Below, piece by piece: positions 36,620-44,819 of a stretch of DNA of 64,000 nt. Under the pieces are notes generated by a model that searched no databases, was not told the origin of the DNA, and saw nothing but the letters and a program-made list of their open reading frames with translations. How positions within the stretch are numbered: the first letter of the stretch is position 1; the number at the start of each line of letters is the position of its first letter. The DNA is from UBA7672 sp040398425 (GTDB lineage Bacteria; Pseudomonadota; Alphaproteobacteria; Caulobacterales; Hyphomonadaceae), in contig JBBATZ010000008.1 of NCBI GenBank assembly GCA_040398425.1, forward strand, positions 25,801 to 89,800, written 5' to 3'. A program made the position numbers and the translations under genes.

Positions 36620-37165
36620 ATGCTCATGCGCGCGACCGGCCGCGGGTCGATCTCGTCATTCCTGAAGCTTGCCGTGGACGTTGCCTGGGTGGTCGCGTGC
36701 GCGCTGCTGGGCTTTATCTGGATCATCGCGGCTTTCGCCCTCTACACGATGATAACTGGCAACGCGACATTCCTCGACCTTGGCCAGTACCGCCTCAAGA
36801 CCGCGCGGGACCTCACCATCTGGATCGCCATCGGCTCGATCCTGTGCGTCGGCGTCATGGTCGTCTGCGCCTACCTGCGCGGCGTTTTCGAGACATTGGT
36901 CGCGCGCGACCCGTTCGTGCCCGAGAATGCCCGTCGCTTTGCCTCGATCGGCATTGTGCTGGCTGTCATGGAAGCCTCCGGCATGTTCGTCGCGACCATT
37001 GTCAGCGTGGCTTTCAGCGCCCTGTCCGCCGACGGTGAAACGGTTGCTTTCCGTTTTCCCAACATAAACTGGCCCATCTGGTTCGCAGTACTAACACTGC
37101 TGGTGCTGGCGCAGGTCTTCCGCGAGGGAGCCGCGATGCGTGAGGAACAGAAGATGACGATCTGA
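36620..37165 (+). CDS. DUF2975 family membrane protein
   Basis: 181 residues with four hydrophobic helices. FETLVARDPFVPENARRFASIG between helices 2 and 3 is the DUF2975 hallmark. GGAG at 36605-36608 precedes ATG 36620 by 11 bases; the frame is open further upstream but without support. It is followed by a small XRE-family regulator, the usual partner of DUF2975 (YozG-like). That suggests a membrane protein/regulator pair of unknown role. Confidence 0.87.
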   Translation: MLMRATGRGSISSFLKLAVDVAWVVACALLGFIWIIAAFALYTMITGNATFLDLGQYRLKTARDLTIWIAIGSILCVGVMVVCAYLRGVFETLVARDPFVPENARRFASIGIVLAVMEASGMFVATIVSVAFSALSADGETVAFRFPNINWPIWFAVLTLLVLAQVFREGAAMREEQKMTI

Positions 37166-37199
37166 ATCTCGCCCTTCGTGCGTTGGTTCAGTGATTGCA

Positions 37200-37221
37200 C
37201 GGCTCCTGAATTCCGGAGCCG
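37200..37221. repeat. Hairpin between DUF2975 and XRE genes
   Basis: A 7-bp stem, CGGCTCC / GGAGCCG, with an 8-base loop, 35 bases after the DUF2975 stop. No T-run follows on the + strand, so it is not a standard terminator. It may modulate expression between the two genes or stabilise the transcript end. Confidence 0.4.
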
Positions 37222-37329
37222 GGCTTGGTTAAGGCAGAACTTGGGTTAAAGGCGCGCGCGGCCCCAACAGCGTGAATGAAGCGCCGGCGGATGGTCCGCT
37301 GGCCGACAGACTGGATGGCATACTCGCCG

Positions 37330-37587
37330 ATGGCGATCCGCGTCACGCTCGACAGGGTCCTGCTGGACCGACGCATGTCGCTCACCGAGTTGGGTGATCG
37401 CGTCGGAATCACGCTTGCGAACCTGTCCATCCTCAAGACCGGCAAGGCCAAGGCGATCCGCTTCTCCACCCTCGAAGCGCTGTGCCGTGAACTCGACTGC
37501 CAGCCCGGCGACATTCTCGTCTGGGATCCTGACGCCGCCGCTGCCGCCGACGATGAAGACAGCGCCCAGGCCGTCGCCGCCGAATAG
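37330..37587 (+). CDS. Small XRE/Cro-CI family regulator (YozG-like)
   Basis: 85 residues. A single helix-turn-helix: DRRMSLTELGDRVGITLANLS then ILKTGKAKAIRFSTLEALCRELDCQPGD, the pattern of YozG-type regulators paired with DUF2975 proteins. An acidic Ala-rich tail follows. In-frame ATGs upstream (37315 and earlier) are possible, but the domain begins at MAIRVTLDRVL. It probably acts on its own operon. Confidence 0.85.
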   Translation: MAIRVTLDRVLLDRRMSLTELGDRVGITLANLSILKTGKAKAIRFSTLEALCRELDCQPGDILVWDPDAAAAADDEDSAQAVAAE

Positions 37588-37688
37588 TTGCCCTCTTTCC
37601 CGTGCGCGTAACCCTTGACGGTGGGCTACCGAACCTTGATCTCTTGATGTGGATCCGATCACGAGCTTTCGAGCCCGGGGACAAAATA

Positions 37689-38219
37689 ATGACCGGCGCA
37701 ATGTCCGGCGCCCAGCTGGCCATCGCCCCGCCCCGGCAGCCTGACCCTGTTGCAACCCCGTCCGCCCAACCTGCCGTGCAGCTCAACGGTCAGGCGTCGC
37801 CTGCCCTCCAGGCTGACGGCAATACGGCCGCCGCACTCGATCGCGCCGCCAAGGCTGACCTCGATCGCCTCGCCTGCCTGATGTCGCGCGACCAGGTCTG
37901 GAAAGAGGAAGGCCTCACCATAGCCAGCCTCGCCCTCCGGGCTCACATTCCCGAAACCCACTTGCGCAGGCTGATCAATGACAGCCCCGGCTATCGCAAC
38001 TTCCCGTCCTATGTGAACGCGCACCGTATCGCCGCCGCCAAGACGGGTCTGGCAGACCCCGGCGAGGCCCGCGTTTCGATTTCCACCATCGCCTACGACA
38101 TCGGTTTCGCTTCCCTTGGACCCTTCAACCGCGCGTACAGGGAGGAGGCTGGCGTTTCGCCCTCGAAATGGCGCCGCAAAATGCTGGAAGATCCCTCGCC
38201 GATTTCTGTGCCGGCCTGA
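37689..38219 (+). CDS. AraC family regulator without a recognisable sensor domain
   Basis: About 176 residues. A Pro/Gln/Ala-rich, apparently disordered N-part (1-60) is followed by an AraC double HTH. HTH1 is LTIASLALRAHIPETHLRRLIND and HTH2 is VSISTIAYDIGFASLGPFNRAYREEAGVSP. GGGGA precedes ATG 37689; longer starts back to GTG 37602 are possible. Related proteins often carry several N-terminal membrane helices that are absent here, so it may be truncated. An AT-rich intergenic region follows. Confidence 0.82.
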   Translation: MTGAMSGAQLAIAPPRQPDPVATPSAQPAVQLNGQASPALQADGNTAAALDRAAKADLDRLACLMSRDQVWKEEGLTIASLALRAHIPETHLRRLINDSPGYRNFPSYVNAHRIAAAKTGLADPGEARVSISTIAYDIGFASLGPFNRAYREEAGVSPSKWRRKMLEDPSPISVPA

Positions 38220-38392
38220 TCGATTTCTGAAAACCGCAGAAAAATCAGCGACCAAAATCAGCAAGCTGTCGCTGCTCTCCGTTTTTCGAAAAGCCTTATC
38301 GATTTCTTTGAAGGCCAATCGTTTCCCGGAAACGGCGAGCGCGCCCCCGTGATCATCCCCAATGTTGGTTCATCCAATGAAAGAGAAACCAC

Positions 38393-38791
38393 ATGGATAC
38401 GATCAACGCCTCCCCGCAATCCTCCTCGATCACCTCGACTATCCTCTCGACCGTTCTGGCAGTCGGCGCAGTCGCCTGGGTCGTCTCTGCCGGCATCGGC
38501 CTCGCCTCAGCGCAGACGCCACAACCCGCCGCAGAAAAGGTCAGCTATGGCGACCCCGACCTGCGCACAGAAAGTGGCGCGCACGTCCTCCTCCAGCGTC
38601 CCGACGACGACGCCCAGCGTTTGTGCGGACCCGAGCCGACGCATAGCCCGCTGACCCCACGCCAGACCACGATGCTTGAACGTTGCGTTGACGATGCGGT
38701 TCACGCCGCCGTCCACAGCACGGCCGAACCGCTGGTGCTCGTTCTCAACGGAGAGCCTCTCACCGCTGGCGCGTCGCTCGCAGCGCGCTGA
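38393..38791 (+). CDS. UrcA family protein
   Basis: 132 residues. A hydrophobic segment (about 14-40) ending in ASAQ acts as signal or anchor. The UrcA pattern follows: KVSYGDPDLRTESGAHVLL, then a Cys in RLCGPEPTHS and another in ERCVDDAVHAAVHS. The family is exported, rich in alphaproteobacteria and of unknown function. GAAAGAGAA precedes the ATG. An intrinsic terminator follows. Confidence 0.75.
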   Translation: MDTINASPQSSSITSTILSTVLAVGAVAWVVSAGIGLASAQTPQPAAEKVSYGDPDLRTESGAHVLLQRPDDDAQRLCGPEPTHSPLTPRQTTMLERCVDDAVHAAVHSTAEPLVLVLNGEPLTAGASLAAR

Positions 38792-38828
38792 CGGGTTCCC
38801 TGGCGGACGCTCCCGCAAAGTCACCTTA

Positions 38829-38878
38829 CGGCGGGCTTCGCGGCCACACCGATTCGCGCGAAGCCCGCCGGGTTTTTT
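38829..38878 (+). terminator. Intrinsic terminator after the UrcA gene
   Basis: A 14-bp perfect stem (38829-38842 with 38857-38870) with a 14-base loop, followed by GG and six T (38873-38878). It closes rightward transcription just before the convergent NUDIX gene. Confidence 0.85.
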
Positions 38879-38887
38879 GGTCGCGAT

Positions 38888-39502
38888 CTAGCGGCGCTTG
38901 ACCGGCTTGCCCTGCTTTGGCTGCGCTTTCAGCCAGAAGCCGAGCGCCATGACCTTGGCGTCATCGAAGAACGCAGCGTCCACGCGCGCCAGGAAATCCT
39001 CGCGCGAGAACTCCACCCGCTTCACGTCTTCCTTCTCCGCCGCAAGTCCGGAGGCCTTGGGATTGACCAGGTCCGCCGTCATCACGGGCGCATAGTAGAG
39101 AAAGATCCGCTCCGAACTCGAGCCGGGCGAGACATATCCCTGCGAGACAAGTGTGAGATTACCAGCGCGATAGCCGACCTCCTCCATCATCTCGCGCCGG
39201 ATGCAGTCCTCCGGCTCCTCGTCTTCCTCGACAGACCCCGCCATCGCCTCGAGAATGTAGCCTGGCCCCTTGTCGTAAGTTGCGATGCGGAACTGCTCGG
39301 CCAGCACGATCACATCGCGCTCGACATCGTGGATCAGCGCCGCAGCGCTGTCGCCCCGCTCGAACACCAGCCGCTTCACATCGGTGAGGCGCCCCTTCCC
39401 CGCCGCGCGATCGAAATCGAACGTGTATTCGTCGATCTTGTAGCGGCCCTTGAAGACCGTCTTCTTCGACTTGATCTCGACGGTTCGCTTCTTCGCCGCC
39501 AT
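38888..39502 (-). CDS. NUDIX hydrolase (ADP-ribose/GDP-mannose pyrophosphatase type)
   Basis: 204 residues. The complete Nudix box is GSVEEDEEPEDCIRREMMEE followed by VGY, near residue 85. It is preceded by ERGDSAAALIHDVERDVIVLAEQFR, typical of the ADP-ribose/GDP-mannose branch (NudF/NudK). ATG 39502 overlaps the last stop base of the APC permease (TGATG), so the two are coupled. The substrate is inferred from family only. Confidence 0.88.
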   Translation of the reverse strand: MAAKKRTVEIKSKKTVFKGRYKIDEYTFDFDRAAGKGRLTDVKRLVFERGDSAAALIHDVERDVIVLAEQFRIATYDKGPGYILEAMAGSVEEDEEPEDCIRREMMEEVGYRAGNLTLVSQGYVSPGSSSERIFLYYAPVMTADLVNPKASGLAAEKEDVKRVEFSREDFLARVDAAFFDDAKVMALGFWLKAQPKQGKPVKRR

Positions 39503-40860
39503 CAGGTGAACTCCTTCACTGCGCTCGCTTGCGTCCGCCGCATCACCAGCCAGGCCGGCGCGGTCAACACGCTGAGCGCGACAAAAGCCTGCAGCGCCGT
39601 CCACGGGTCTTCGCTAACGAACGCCAGCCACAACACGCCATTGATCACCAGAGCCAGGATCGCGGGGAACGGATAGAGCGGCATCTTCCATGGCCGCTCC
39701 AGCCCCGGCTCACGCACGCGCATCACGATCACCGCCGCATTCGCCATCATGCCCATCGCCGCCAGCAGCGATACCGAGAACGCCAGCAGCAGGTCATAGA
39801 CGCCAATGCTGGCCAGCAGTGCCGCAAGACCTACGGTCGCAAACAGGGCCGCGCGCGGTGTACCGTTGGCGGCCACGCGATTAAAGACAGGTATGTTGAA
39901 GGCGCGCGACACGCCGAACAGCACGCGCGGAAACGTCATGACCATCGTATTCAGCACCGTCACCAGCGAGATCAGCGACACGGCCGTCACTACCGGCTCC
40001 GCCGCTGGCCCGAACACGCGCGCCGCCGCATCCGCCGCCACCAGCTTCGACCCCGCCATCTCCGCCGGCGTCAGCACACTCATATAGGCAAGGTTCGCGA
40101 GCACATAGATCGCCGCCACTACGGCAATGCCCGAGAATGTCGCGCGCGCGATGTCCCTGCCGGGATCGCGCACCTCCTCACAAAAATACGCCGCCGAGTT
40201 CCAGCCCTGATACGTCCCGAAGATCGCGCGCAGCGACACGATCACGCCGCCCAGCGTCACTGCCGTCGCCGTCTCCGGCGTCACCACGTTCGCCACAGGC
40301 GCGCCGCGCGGCCAGAAGAACAACGCAAGGATCAGCACCAGGAACAGCGCCGCCTTGACCGCGCTGCCGATCTCCTGCGACCGTCCGCCTGCCTTGGTGC
40401 CGAGCAACTGGATCGAGCCGGCCAGCAGCACCAGCACAGCGGCCATCGCCCCGAGCGGTACATCGGTCGCAATGCCAAGCCGGTGCAGGTATTCGGCAAA
40501 CACCACAGCGATGAAGGCGATGACGGCAAGATTGGCGAGCCAGTCGCAGATGCCGACCGCAAGGCCCGGCAACGATCCGAATGCGCGCTGCGCAAACGTG
40601 AAAGGGCCGCCGGCCTGCCGGATCGAGGACGCAAGCTCCACGGTCGACATCGAGTCGATCCAGGCGACGGTTGCCCCCAGCACCCAGAGCACGATGATCA
40701 GGACCGGCGCGCCGCTGTTCTCCGCCACAATGCCCGGCGTCCGCAGGATACCCTGTCCGATCGTCCCGCCAACCACCACGGCAATGCCAAAAGCAACGCC
40801 GAGAACGCGCAGCAGATGACCGCGCTCCGCGGCGCCAGCAGCCGTTGTATCGTCTGTCAT
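39502..40860 (-). CDS. APC family amino acid permease
   Basis: 452 residues with 12 hydrophobic helices. The N-terminal GIAVVVGGTIGQGILRTPGIVA is the APC substrate-backbone motif in helix 1, and the helix 6 region contains FGTYQGWNSAAYFCEEVRDPGR. It imports or exchanges amino acids or polyamines; the substrate is unknown. It is coupled to the downstream NUDIX gene. Confidence 0.9.
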   Translation of the reverse strand: MTDDTTAAGAAERGHLLRVLGVAFGIAVVVGGTIGQGILRTPGIVAENSGAPVLIIVLWVLGATVAWIDSMSTVELASSIRQAGGPFTFAQRAFGSLPGLAVGICDWLANLAVIAFIAVVFAEYLHRLGIATDVPLGAMAAVLVLLAGSIQLLGTKAGGRSQEIGSAVKAALFLVLILALFFWPRGAPVANVVTPETATAVTLGGVIVSLRAIFGTYQGWNSAAYFCEEVRDPGRDIARATFSGIAVVAAIYVLANLAYMSVLTPAEMAGSKLVAADAAARVFGPAAEPVVTAVSLISLVTVLNTMVMTFPRVLFGVSRAFNIPVFNRVAANGTPRAALFATVGLAALLASIGVYDLLLAFSVSLLAAMGMMANAAVIVMRVREPGLERPWKMPLYPFPAILALVINGVLWLAFVSEDPWTALQAFVALSVLTAPAWLVMRRTQASAVKEFT

Positions 40861-40926
40861 GATGCCCCCTGCCGCCTCGGGCGAGATAGATCACCCTTTC
40901 AGCGCACGGCCTAGAGCTGCGATTTG

Positions 40927-41643
40927 CTAGAGACCCAGCACGCGCCGCTGTTCCGCGAACAACTGCTCGCAGCCATGCTCCGCGAGATCCAGCAGCGACG
41001 TGAATTCGGTGCGCGAGAAAGACCGCTGCTCGCCCGTACCCTGGATCTCGATCAGCTTGCCGCCTGTCGCCATCACGAAGTTTGCGTCGACCTGCGCTGC
41101 CGAGTCCTCGGGATAGTCCAGATCGAGCACCGGCACGTCATCGAAGATGCCGCACGAGATCGCCGCCACCTGTGCGGAAAGAGGGTTCGTCTTGATGACG
41201 CCCTCGTCGACCAGGTATTTGCACGCCAGCGCCAGCGCCACGTATGCGCCCGTGATCGAGGCCGTGCGCGTGCCGCCATCGGCCTGCAGCACATCGCAGT
41301 CGAGCGTGATCGTGTTCTCGCCCAGCGCCTTCATGTCGGTGACGGAGCGCAGTGCACGTCCGATCAGACGCTGGATTTCCTGCGTGCGGCCGGACTGCTT
41401 GCCCTCGGCTGCTTCACGACGGCCCCGCGTGTGCGTCGCGCGCGGCAGCATGCCGTACTCGCCCGTCACCCAGCCCTCGCCCTTGCCCTTCTTCCAGCGC
41501 GGAACCTCCCCCGCCCACGACGCCGTGCACAGCACATGCGTATGCCCGAACTTCGCAAGGCACGACCCTTCCGCATAGCGCGTCACCCCCACCTCGAGCG
41601 AGATAGGGCGAAGCTGGTTGGGAGAACGGCCGGACGGACGCAT
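40927..41643 (-). CDS. rph: Ribonuclease PH
   Basis: 238 residues, full length. It starts MRPSGRSPNQLRPISLE and contains GYMLPR-like GEYGMLPRATHTRGRREAAE, SGRTQEIQRLIGRALR and DCDVLQADGGTRTASITGA, all diagnostic. It trims tRNA 3' ends phosphorolytically. It is not followed directly by rdgB as in many relatives; the intervening 4.5 kb holds six other genes. Confidence 0.96.
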   Translation of the reverse strand: MRPSGRSPNQLRPISLEVGVTRYAEGSCLAKFGHTHVLCTASWAGEVPRWKKGKGEGWVTGEYGMLPRATHTRGRREAAEGKQSGRTQEIQRLIGRALRSVTDMKALGENTITLDCDVLQADGGTRTASITGAYVALALACKYLVDEGVIKTNPLSAQVAAISCGIFDDVPVLDLDYPEDSAAQVDANFVMATGGKLIEIQGTGEQRSFSRTEFTSLLDLAEHGCEQLFAEQRRVLGL

Positions 41644-41696
41644 GAGAACCTCGAAAACAAATGTGCGCCGCTGGTAGCAGAGCCTGCGCGAGGTTC

Positions 41697-42161
41697 CTAC
41701 TGCGCCGCTTTCAGAGCCGCCAGCGCACGAGGCTCGATCAGCGCCTTTAGATTGACCGTCTCGAACACCGTCGTCTGCGCCGGATCATCACCCTTCACGA
41801 AGATGATGAACTCATCGCCGACCTTGCCGCTGATCGCAACGAAACCGGGTACCGGGCCGCAGCGCGTCATCTCGGTGACGCCAAGATCGAATTGCCAGGG
41901 CGAGCCCGCCCCCTTCAGCCACGTCATCGGCGCCAGCGAGACCTGCGGCGCCTCCGGCAGGCCCGGCAGAGAAATCGTCCGGCGCTCTGCGATCTGCGCG
42001 ACAACAACCAGATCCGCATTGTCCCACGCGCCAGACTGTTGATCGCTGGTGGCGACGGCGGACGGCAAACAGGCAGTCGCTGGCTGTGCGATTGCCGGCG
42101 CCGCCATCATCATGGCAGCCGCCAGCACGCCCGTGCGCAAACCGATCTTCCGCATTCGCAT
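41697..42161 (-). CDS. Exported protein of unknown function, paralogue A
   Basis: 154 residues with a signal peptide (cut near AIAQ, residue 26). The mature part contains APMTWLKGAGSPWQFDLG, a single Cys-Gly in MTRCGPVPG, GDEFIIFVKG and a C-terminal LIEPRALAALKAAQ. The gene just upstream (42168-42725) ends with the same layout (IIDPRTIAALTAQ), so this is a tandem duplicate. I do not recognise the family. Confidence 0.75.
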   Translation of the reverse strand: MRMRKIGLRTGVLAAAMMMAAPAIAQPATACLPSAVATSDQQSGAWDNADLVVVAQIAERRTISLPGLPEAPQVSLAPMTWLKGAGSPWQFDLGVTEMTRCGPVPGFVAISGKVGDEFIIFVKGDDPAQTTVFETVNLKALIEPRALAALKAAQ

Positions 42162-42167
42162 CCTCAG

Positions 42168-42725
42168 CTACTGCGCCGTCAGCGCCGCGATCGTGCGCGG
42201 GTCGATGATGCGGTCGAGCGAATAGGCTTCCATCAAGGTCGGCTGCGCGCCTCCTGAGAGATAGACGAGGAACACATCACCCGGCTTGCCGTAGAGGGCG
42301 TCCTGGCCGGTCATCTGCCCGCACGGCGGCGGCATGCTTGAACCAATACTGATCTCGGCAGACGCGCCGCTTCCCTTGATCCAGCGAATCGGCTTCAGAA
42401 CGGCCATCGGCTGGCCGTTCATGTAGTCGAACTCCTTCGGCAGGCCCTTCGTCTTGTCCTCGCGCACATAGCGCACCAGCACCAGCGCGCGCGCCTCGTC
42501 GAACAGCCGCACCTGCTGCTTCAGCTTCCAGTCGCGGTTCTCTTCCGCATACTTCAGCCCATGCGCCGCGTTCCACGCCAACGCCAGCGCATCGACATCC
42601 GCCTGCGGCGTTCCCGCGGCCGGTGTTGGCGGCGGCGGCGGCGGCATGATCGAGCAGGCAAACGCCGGGCTGGCGAACGCCAGCGCCATCGCGCTGATCA
42701 TGCCGATACGCTGAATTCGGTTCAT
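42168..42725 (-). CDS. Exported protein of unknown function, paralogue B
   Basis: 185 residues with a signal peptide ending AFACS, which could be a lipobox (SPAFAC). A Pro-rich stretch of six prolines follows directly. The conserved core shared with paralogue A is PIRWIKGSGASAEISIG, a Cys in PPPCGQMTG, KPGDVFLVYLSGG and IIDPRTIAALTAQ. The region 60-110 (KLKQQVRLFDEARALVLVRY) is extra relative to A. It lies six bases upstream of A on the same strand. Function unknown. Confidence 0.75.
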   Translation of the reverse strand: MNRIQRIGMISAMALAFASPAFACSIMPPPPPPTPAAGTPQADVDALALAWNAAHGLKYAEENRDWKLKQQVRLFDEARALVLVRYVREDKTKGLPKEFDYMNGQPMAVLKPIRWIKGSGASAEISIGSSMPPPCGQMTGQDALYGKPGDVFLVYLSGGAQPTLMEAYSLDRIIDPRTIAALTAQ

Positions 42726-42832
42726 CGCAGTCACCCCTGAAAGTCGCCAGCGCAGACCCTGCCCCTGCCCGATCCGCCCCGCAAGTCGCCTCGACAGCGC
42801 TTTTTCAAGCAAATTCAGCCACATTAGGCGGG

Positions 42833-42859
42833 TTGAACGTGGCGCCCCGCGCCCATAAC
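42833..42859 (+). promoter_or_regulatory. Candidate heat-shock (sigma-32) promoter for hrcA-grpE
   Basis: GTTGAAC (-35, at 42832-42838), a 13-base spacer and CCCATAAC (-10, at 42852-42859). These resemble the CTTGAA / CCCCAT-type RpoH consensus at a permitted spacing. No CIRCE (TTAGCACTC-N9-GAGTGCTAA) is seen. The predicted transcription start would fall only a few bases before ATG 42872. Confidence 0.4.
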
Positions 42860-42871
42860 TTCCCCCCCTCA

Positions 42872-43984
42872 ATGACCACCTCCCCACGCAACCCCCTTGG
42901 AACTGGTACGGCCCTGTCCGCCTTCGCGGCCATGGACAAGCGCAGCCGCGAAATCTTCCGCGAAATCGTCCAGTCCTACCTCGACACCGGAGAGCCCGTC
43001 GGCTCGCGCACCATCTCCCGCCGCGGCGTCGCCCTCTCTCCCGCCTCGATCCGCAACATCATGTCCGACCTGTCGGAGATGGGGCTGATCGACAGCCCAC
43101 ACACCTCCGCCGGCCGCATCCCCACGCATGCAGGCCTGCGCATGTTCGTCGACAGCCTGCTGCAACTGGGTGAGCCAGGGGAAGCCGACAAGCAGGCGAT
43201 CGAAAGCCGCCTCGCCGGCTCCGGCCGCCGCATGGAGAACGTCCTCTCCGAGGCCTCCGACCTTCTCTCCGGCCTCGTCGGCGGCGCAGGGCTCGTCTCG
43301 ACCCCCTCGGCCGACGCCCCGATCCGCCATATCGAGTTCGTGCGCATCTCCGCCGAACAGGCGCTGGCCGTCATCGTTGCGGAATCCGGCGAGGTCGAGA
43401 ACCGCGTCCTCGCCCTACCCCCAGGCCTGCCCGCCTCGGCCCTGATCGAGGCCGGGAACTATCTCAACGCCCGCATGAAGGGCCGCACCCTCGCCGAAGC
43501 ACGCGAAGCCGTGCTCGACGAGGTCCGCTCCAGCAAGGCGCTGCTCGACGAGACCGCCTCGCGGCTGGTGGAAGATGGCCTCGCGCAATGGTCGGGCGAA
43601 GACCCCGGCCGGGGCCGCTCCCTCATCGTGCGCGGCCGCGCCAAGCTGCTGGATGACCCACGCGCAGGCGAAGATCTCGACCGCGTGCGGGATCTCTTCG
43701 CCGAGCTCGAGCGCTCCGAAAACCTGCTCAACGTGCTTGATACCGCACGGGACGCCGATGGCGTGCGGCTGTTCATCGGCTCGGAAAACCCTCTGTTTTC
43801 CCTCTCCGGGTCGGCAATGATCGTCGCCCCCTATATGAATGCGGAACGGAAGATTGTAGGGGCGCTGGGCGTGATCGGTCCGACCCGGCTCAATTATGCC
43901 CGTGTAATACCGATGGTGGACTATACCGCGCAGGTCGTCGGCCGGATTCTCGGCGAAGGGCGCGGGACTGGTAAGAGAGAGTAG
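42872..43984 (+). CDS. hrcA: Heat-inducible transcription repressor HrcA
   Basis: 370 residues. The N-terminal winged helix contains SREIFREIVQSYLDTGEPVGS and RTISRRGVALSPASIRNIMSDL, then TSAGRIPTHAGLRMFVDSLL. The C-terminal region contains GSENPLFSLSGSAMIVAPY and GALGVIGPTRLNYARVIPMVDY. It represses chaperone operons through CIRCE. ATG 42872 is chosen; ATG 42932 would remove an unconserved N-extension and give the usual start. It lies six bases before grpE. Confidence 0.94.
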   Translation: MTTSPRNPLGTGTALSAFAAMDKRSREIFREIVQSYLDTGEPVGSRTISRRGVALSPASIRNIMSDLSEMGLIDSPHTSAGRIPTHAGLRMFVDSLLQLGEPGEADKQAIESRLAGSGRRMENVLSEASDLLSGLVGGAGLVSTPSADAPIRHIEFVRISAEQALAVIVAESGEVENRVLALPPGLPASALIEAGNYLNARMKGRTLAEAREAVLDEVRSSKALLDETASRLVEDGLAQWSGEDPGRGRSLIVRGRAKLLDDPRAGEDLDRVRDLFAELERSENLLNVLDTARDADGVRLFIGSENPLFSLSGSAMIVAPYMNAERKIVGALGVIGPTRLNYARVIPMVDYTAQVVGRILGEGRGTGKRE

Positions 43985-43990
43985 ACCGAG

Positions 43991-44605
43991 ATGAATGACA
44001 GCACGCCCGGCAACGCGAACAAAGATGAAGCCATCCTCGCGGCCGAGAATGAAGGCATGGACGAGGCCCCGGGACACGCGGAGTCCAGCCATGAGACCGC
44101 CAGCCGGATCAACCCGCTGGCCGAAATCGTCTCTGGGCTGGAGAAGGAACGCGACCAACTCAAGGACAATGTCCTGCGCGCCCTCGCCGAGACTGACAAT
44201 GTCCGCAAGCGCGCCAACCGCCAGATCGAGGAGGCGCGCCTCTACGCCGTCGAGAAATTCGCGCGCGACCTGCTCAATGTCGCCGACAACCTCTCGCGCG
44301 CGGTCGACTCCGTGCCGGCCGAAAGCCGGGGCATCATGACCGACGCGGTGAAGACCGCGCTGGAAGGCGTCGAGCTGACGCAGAAGGAACTGGTCACGGT
44401 GCTTGCCCGCCATGGCGTCACTGCGATCGATTCCTCGCCCGGCGCCGCCTTCGATCCCAACATGCACCAGGCCGTCACGCAGGTGCCGTCCGAACACCCG
44501 GCCGGCTCCGTCGCCGAACTCTACCAGTCCGGCTGGCGCATCGGCGACCGCACCCTGCGCGCGGCGCTCGTCGCCGTCAGCGGTGGGCGCGGCGCGACCC
44601 AGTAA
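43991..44605 (+). CDS. grpE: Nucleotide exchange factor GrpE
   Basis: 204 residues. An acidic disordered N-region, then a long coiled coil containing ETDNVRKRANRQIEEARLYA and VEKFARDLLNVADNLSRAV. The beta domain ends with FDPNMHQAVTQVPSEHPAGS and WRIGDRTLRAALVAVSGG. It releases ADP from DnaK. It starts 6 bases after hrcA. dnaK is not adjacent. Confidence 0.95.
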   Translation: MNDSTPGNANKDEAILAAENEGMDEAPGHAESSHETASRINPLAEIVSGLEKERDQLKDNVLRALAETDNVRKRANRQIEEARLYAVEKFARDLLNVADNLSRAVDSVPAESRGIMTDAVKTALEGVELTQKELVTVLARHGVTAIDSSPGAAFDPNMHQAVTQVPSEHPAGSVAELYQSGWRIGDRTLRAALVAVSGGRGATQ

Positions 44606-44819
44606 GGGCTGGCGCCCGCCTGTCCCCTTCTGCGGCCGGGTTGCACCTACGGACTGGGGGCTGGGGATTCGGGGGTATGGGCGTCGCCCGCGACCACGCC
44701 TTCTCGTGCAGCATGTAGGCGACCGTCTGCACCTTCGGTTCAATGACGCCGACGCCTGGCGCGATGCGCCAGTCGCGCGTCAGCACACAGGCGACGCTGA
44801 TCGCCACAGTCAGATGCAT
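44577..44819 (-). CDS. Small DUF2061-like membrane protein
   Basis: 80 residues from ATG 44819. SLMHLTVAISVACVLTRDWR (the first two residues lie just upstream), GVIEPKVQTVAYMLHEKAWSR is the typical DUF2061 core with one or two helices. The remainder is a Pro/Arg-rich tail that overlaps the end of grpE by 29 bases. A stop codon 12 codons upstream cuts what looks like the first few conserved residues (FNPVTYSL), so the true start may be non-ATG or altered by a base change. Function unknown. Confidence 0.55.
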   Translation of the reverse strand: MHLTVAISVACVLTRDWRIAPGVGVIEPKVQTVAYMLHEKAWSRATPIPPNPQPPVRRCNPAAEGDRRAPALTGSRRAHR

